Origin: Deltaproteobacteria bacterium RBG_13_61_14
Lineage (GTDB): Bacteria > RBG-13-61-14
Direction: 5' to 3'
NCBI GenBank assembly: GCA_001797815.1
Contig: MGQK01000127.1
Span: 1,981 to 8,233 of the forward strand
DNA: 6,253 nucleotides
Positions 4,640-6,253 of this stretch are shown piece after piece (the first letter of the stretch is position 1; each line of letters opens with the position of its first letter). The position numbers and the translations under genes were made by a program. The notes under the pieces were generated by a model that saw only the letters and a list, made by a program, of their open reading frames with translations, was not told the origin of the DNA and ran no database searches.

Positions 4640-6253
4640 ATGAAAGATTGGCTGATCATCGCCTGGGCGGTCGCGCTCAGCGCCGGCGCGGCCGGAGCCC
4701 AGGAAATCCCCCGGCCCGAGCACCCGCGGCCGGACCGCTTCCGCCCGGCCTGGCAGAATTTGAACGGCGTCTGGGAATTTCAAGCGGATCCTCAAGGTCT
4801 GGGCGAGCGCCGGAAATGGCACCAGCAGTTGGACTTTCCCGAGCGGATTCGAGTTCCCTACCCGATTGAATCCGAGCTTTCCGGCCTGGCCCGCGCGAAC
4901 CCGCCGGAGCTCAACTGGTACCGGCTCCGCTTTCAACCGGCGCCGACCATGCTGGCCGCTCCCCGCCAGCTCCTCCATTTCGGCGCGGCCGACTACCGGG
5001 CCACGGTCTGGCTCAACGGCAAAAAGCTGGGCGAGCACGTGGGCGGTTATTCGCCCTTCAGCTTCGAGGTCACCGGCCTCTTGAAGCCGGGCGACAACCT
5101 CCTGGCCGTGCGGGTGTTTGATTCCCGGTCCCGCTCCCAGGTCCGGGGCAAGCAGACCTGGAAGAAAAATCCTTACGGGATCCTCTACACCGCGGTCACC
5201 GGGATCTGGCAAACGGTTTGGCTGGAGGGCGTGGGCCGATCCTATCTGGAAAATTTCCAGGTGGACTTTGATCCCCAAAACCACCAGGTCCGGATCCGGG
5301 GCCAGGTGAAGGGAGCGGACCAAAATCTTTTGCTCCAGGCCGAAGTGAAAGCGGAAGAGAATGCTTCCGCCGAGGTGCATGGCCCCGCGGCGGTGCTGCC
5401 GCCGGGGTTGGCGGAAATCGCCTGGACCGAACCCGCCCCCAGGCTCTGGTCGCCGGATTCGCCTCATCTTTACCAGCTCGCGCTGGTGCTCCAGAACAGC
5501 GAGGGCGCGGTCCTCGACCGGGTGGAAAGCTATTTTGGACTGCGCGCCATCGAAGTCCGGGACGGCAAGATTTACCTCAACGGCCGGGAGCTTTACCAGA
5601 AGTTACTGCTCGACCAGGGGTATTTCCCCGGCGGCTGGTATGCCGCGGCCAGTGATGAAGAGCTCCGCCGCGATGTCGAATTGTATAAGGCCATGGGCTT
5701 CAACGGCCTGCGCAAGCACCAGAAGGTGGAGGACCCGCGTTTTCTTTATTGGTGCGACCGGCTCGGGCTTTTGGTCTGGGAGGAGATGCCTTCTCTGAAC
5801 CATTGGCTGATCCGCTGGAACCGCCGGGAGGCCAAGGCGCGCTTTGACCGCGAGTGGGAGGACGTGATCCGGCGGGATTATAACCACCCGAGCATTGTGG
5901 TGTGGACGCTTTATAACGAGAACTGGGGCCTCTTGGAGGCGGTTTACCGGCCGAGCACCATGCCCTGGGCGCGGGCGATCGTGCAACACACCCGCGCCAT
6001 CGGCGGCAACCGTCTGGTCGTGGACAATTCGGGCGGGTGGCACTTTGATACCGACATTTTTGACTTCCATCAATACCTGCCCACCGCCGAAAAGACCCGG
6101 GAGCTTTATCAGGTCTATACCGCCCTTCAGCCGGGGGAAAAGTGGCCGTTCCGCAAAAGCCTCGGTCTTTACCGCCGCGGACTTTTCAGTTTCCCGCCGC
6201 TGTGGTCCGGGGAGCGCTACCAGGGCCGGCCCCTCCTGCTCAGCGAATACGGC
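4640..6253 (+). CDS. Secreted glycoside hydrolase family 2 enzyme, 3' end beyond window
   Basis: The frame is open for 538 codons from the ATG at 4640, the first start after an in-frame TGA at 4634-4636. Residues 1-20 are a Sec signal peptide (hydrophobic core, AGA before Q21). The N-terminal sugar-binding jelly-roll domain spans about 25-200, with QNLNGVWEF (39-47), WLNGKKLGEHVGGYSPF (124-140) and a GIWQTVWLE end (188-196). An Ig-like domain covers about 200-302. The TIM-barrel domain begins near 303 with IYLNGREL, then LLDQGYFPGG (323-332), MGFNGLRKHQKVEDPR (352-367) and NHPSIVVWTLYNENW, where E427 in the NE motif is the predicted acid/base. The window ends at LLLSEYG, where E536 is the predicted nucleophile. 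It is a retaining exo-glycosidase of the beta-galactosidase/beta-glucuronidase superfamily, probably periplasmic or secreted. The LDQGY and RKHQKVEDPR signatures place it away from LacZ and UidA, so the substrate is not predicted. There is no Shine-Dalgarno. It is transcribed away from the chaperone operon and shows no functional link to it. Confidence 0.93.
   Translation, partial: MKDWLIIAWAVALSAGAAGAQEIPRPEHPRPDRFRPAWQNLNGVWEFQADPQGLGERRKWHQQLDFPERIRVPYPIESELSGLARANPPELNWYRLRFQPAPTMLAAPRQLLHFGAADYRATVWLNGKKLGEHVGGYSPFSFEVTGLLKPGDNLLAVRVFDSRSRSQVRGKQTWKKNPYGILYTAVTGIWQTVWLEGVGRSYLENFQVDFDPQNHQVRIRGQVKGADQNLLLQAEVKAEENASAEVHGPAAVLPPGLAEIAWTEPAPRLWSPDSPHLYQLALVLQNSEGAVLDRVESYFGLRAIEVRDGKIYLNGRELYQKLLLDQGYFPGGWYAAASDEELRRDVELYKAMGFNGLRKHQKVEDPRFLYWCDRLGLLVWEEMPSLNHWLIRWNRREAKARFDREWEDVIRRDYNHPSIVVWTLYNENWGLLEAVYRPSTMPWARAIVQHTRAIGGNRLVVDNSGGWHFDTDIFDFHQYLPTAEKTRELYQVYTALQPGEKWPFRKSLGLYRRGLFSFPPLWSGERYQGRPLLLSEYG

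Noticed and set aside
4514-5467. Minus-strand open frame of 317 codons across the divergent region and the GH2 gene
   Set aside because: It is antisense to the GH2 jelly-roll domain and crosses the GH2 promoter; no domain, no ribosome site. The GH2 reading is supported by its signal peptide and catalytic motifs.

Overview
The window is GC-rich, densely coding DNA from a diderm (Gram-negative-type) bacterium. Chaperones of the SurA/PrsA type with lipoprotein or Sec signals, the SurA-PdxA gene linkage, and a small protein with two Cys/His zinc-finger-like repeats together recall the former Deltaproteobacteria (Desulfobacterota and relatives). That assignment is an inference from gene content; there is no rRNA or other taxonomic marker here.

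Minus strand, reading from about 4499 down to 1. A near-consensus sigma70-type promoter (TTGACG, 17-bp spacer, TATAAT) drives a tight gene cluster. In order of transcription it holds a small twin zinc-finger-like protein; three consecutive SurA/PrsA-like periplasmic chaperones (a GGGC lipoprotein candidate, a clear lipoprotein, and one with an ambiguous signal next to pdxA); pdxA (vitamin B6 synthesis); and the first 39 codons of uvrA (excision repair), which runs off the left edge. Gene junctions are a 4-nt ATGA overlap, then gaps of 3, 11 and 11 nt, so the first five genes look like one operon. Between pdxA and uvrA lies a roughly 100-nt insert dominated by a 33-bp imperfect palindrome (28 of 33 positions paired). 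It carries the pdxA stop codon in one arm and ends 4 nt before the uvrA ATG.

Plus strand, from about 4592 to the right edge. A second promoter candidate (TTGAGT, 17-bp spacer, TATAGT) precedes a divergent gene for a secreted glycoside hydrolase family 2 enzyme. This reading frame is open for 538 codons and leaves the window just after its nucleophile motif (SEYG). The roughly 200-nt divergent region contains both promoters, an A/T-rich tract and a GC-rich hairpin.

How the genes fit together: the three chaperones probably act on proteins crossing the periplasm to the outer membrane. All three have lost one or both of the histidines typical of the parvulin active site, so they look like holdases rather than efficient prolyl isomerases. 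PdxA and UvrA are housekeeping enzymes in the same transcriptional direction. The hydrolase is functionally separate. No tRNA, rRNA, CRISPR array, transposase or phage gene is visible. The most unusual items are the palindromic element, the triplet of catalytically eroded foldases, and the small zinc-finger-like protein leading the operon under a strong promoter whose spacer is itself palindromic.
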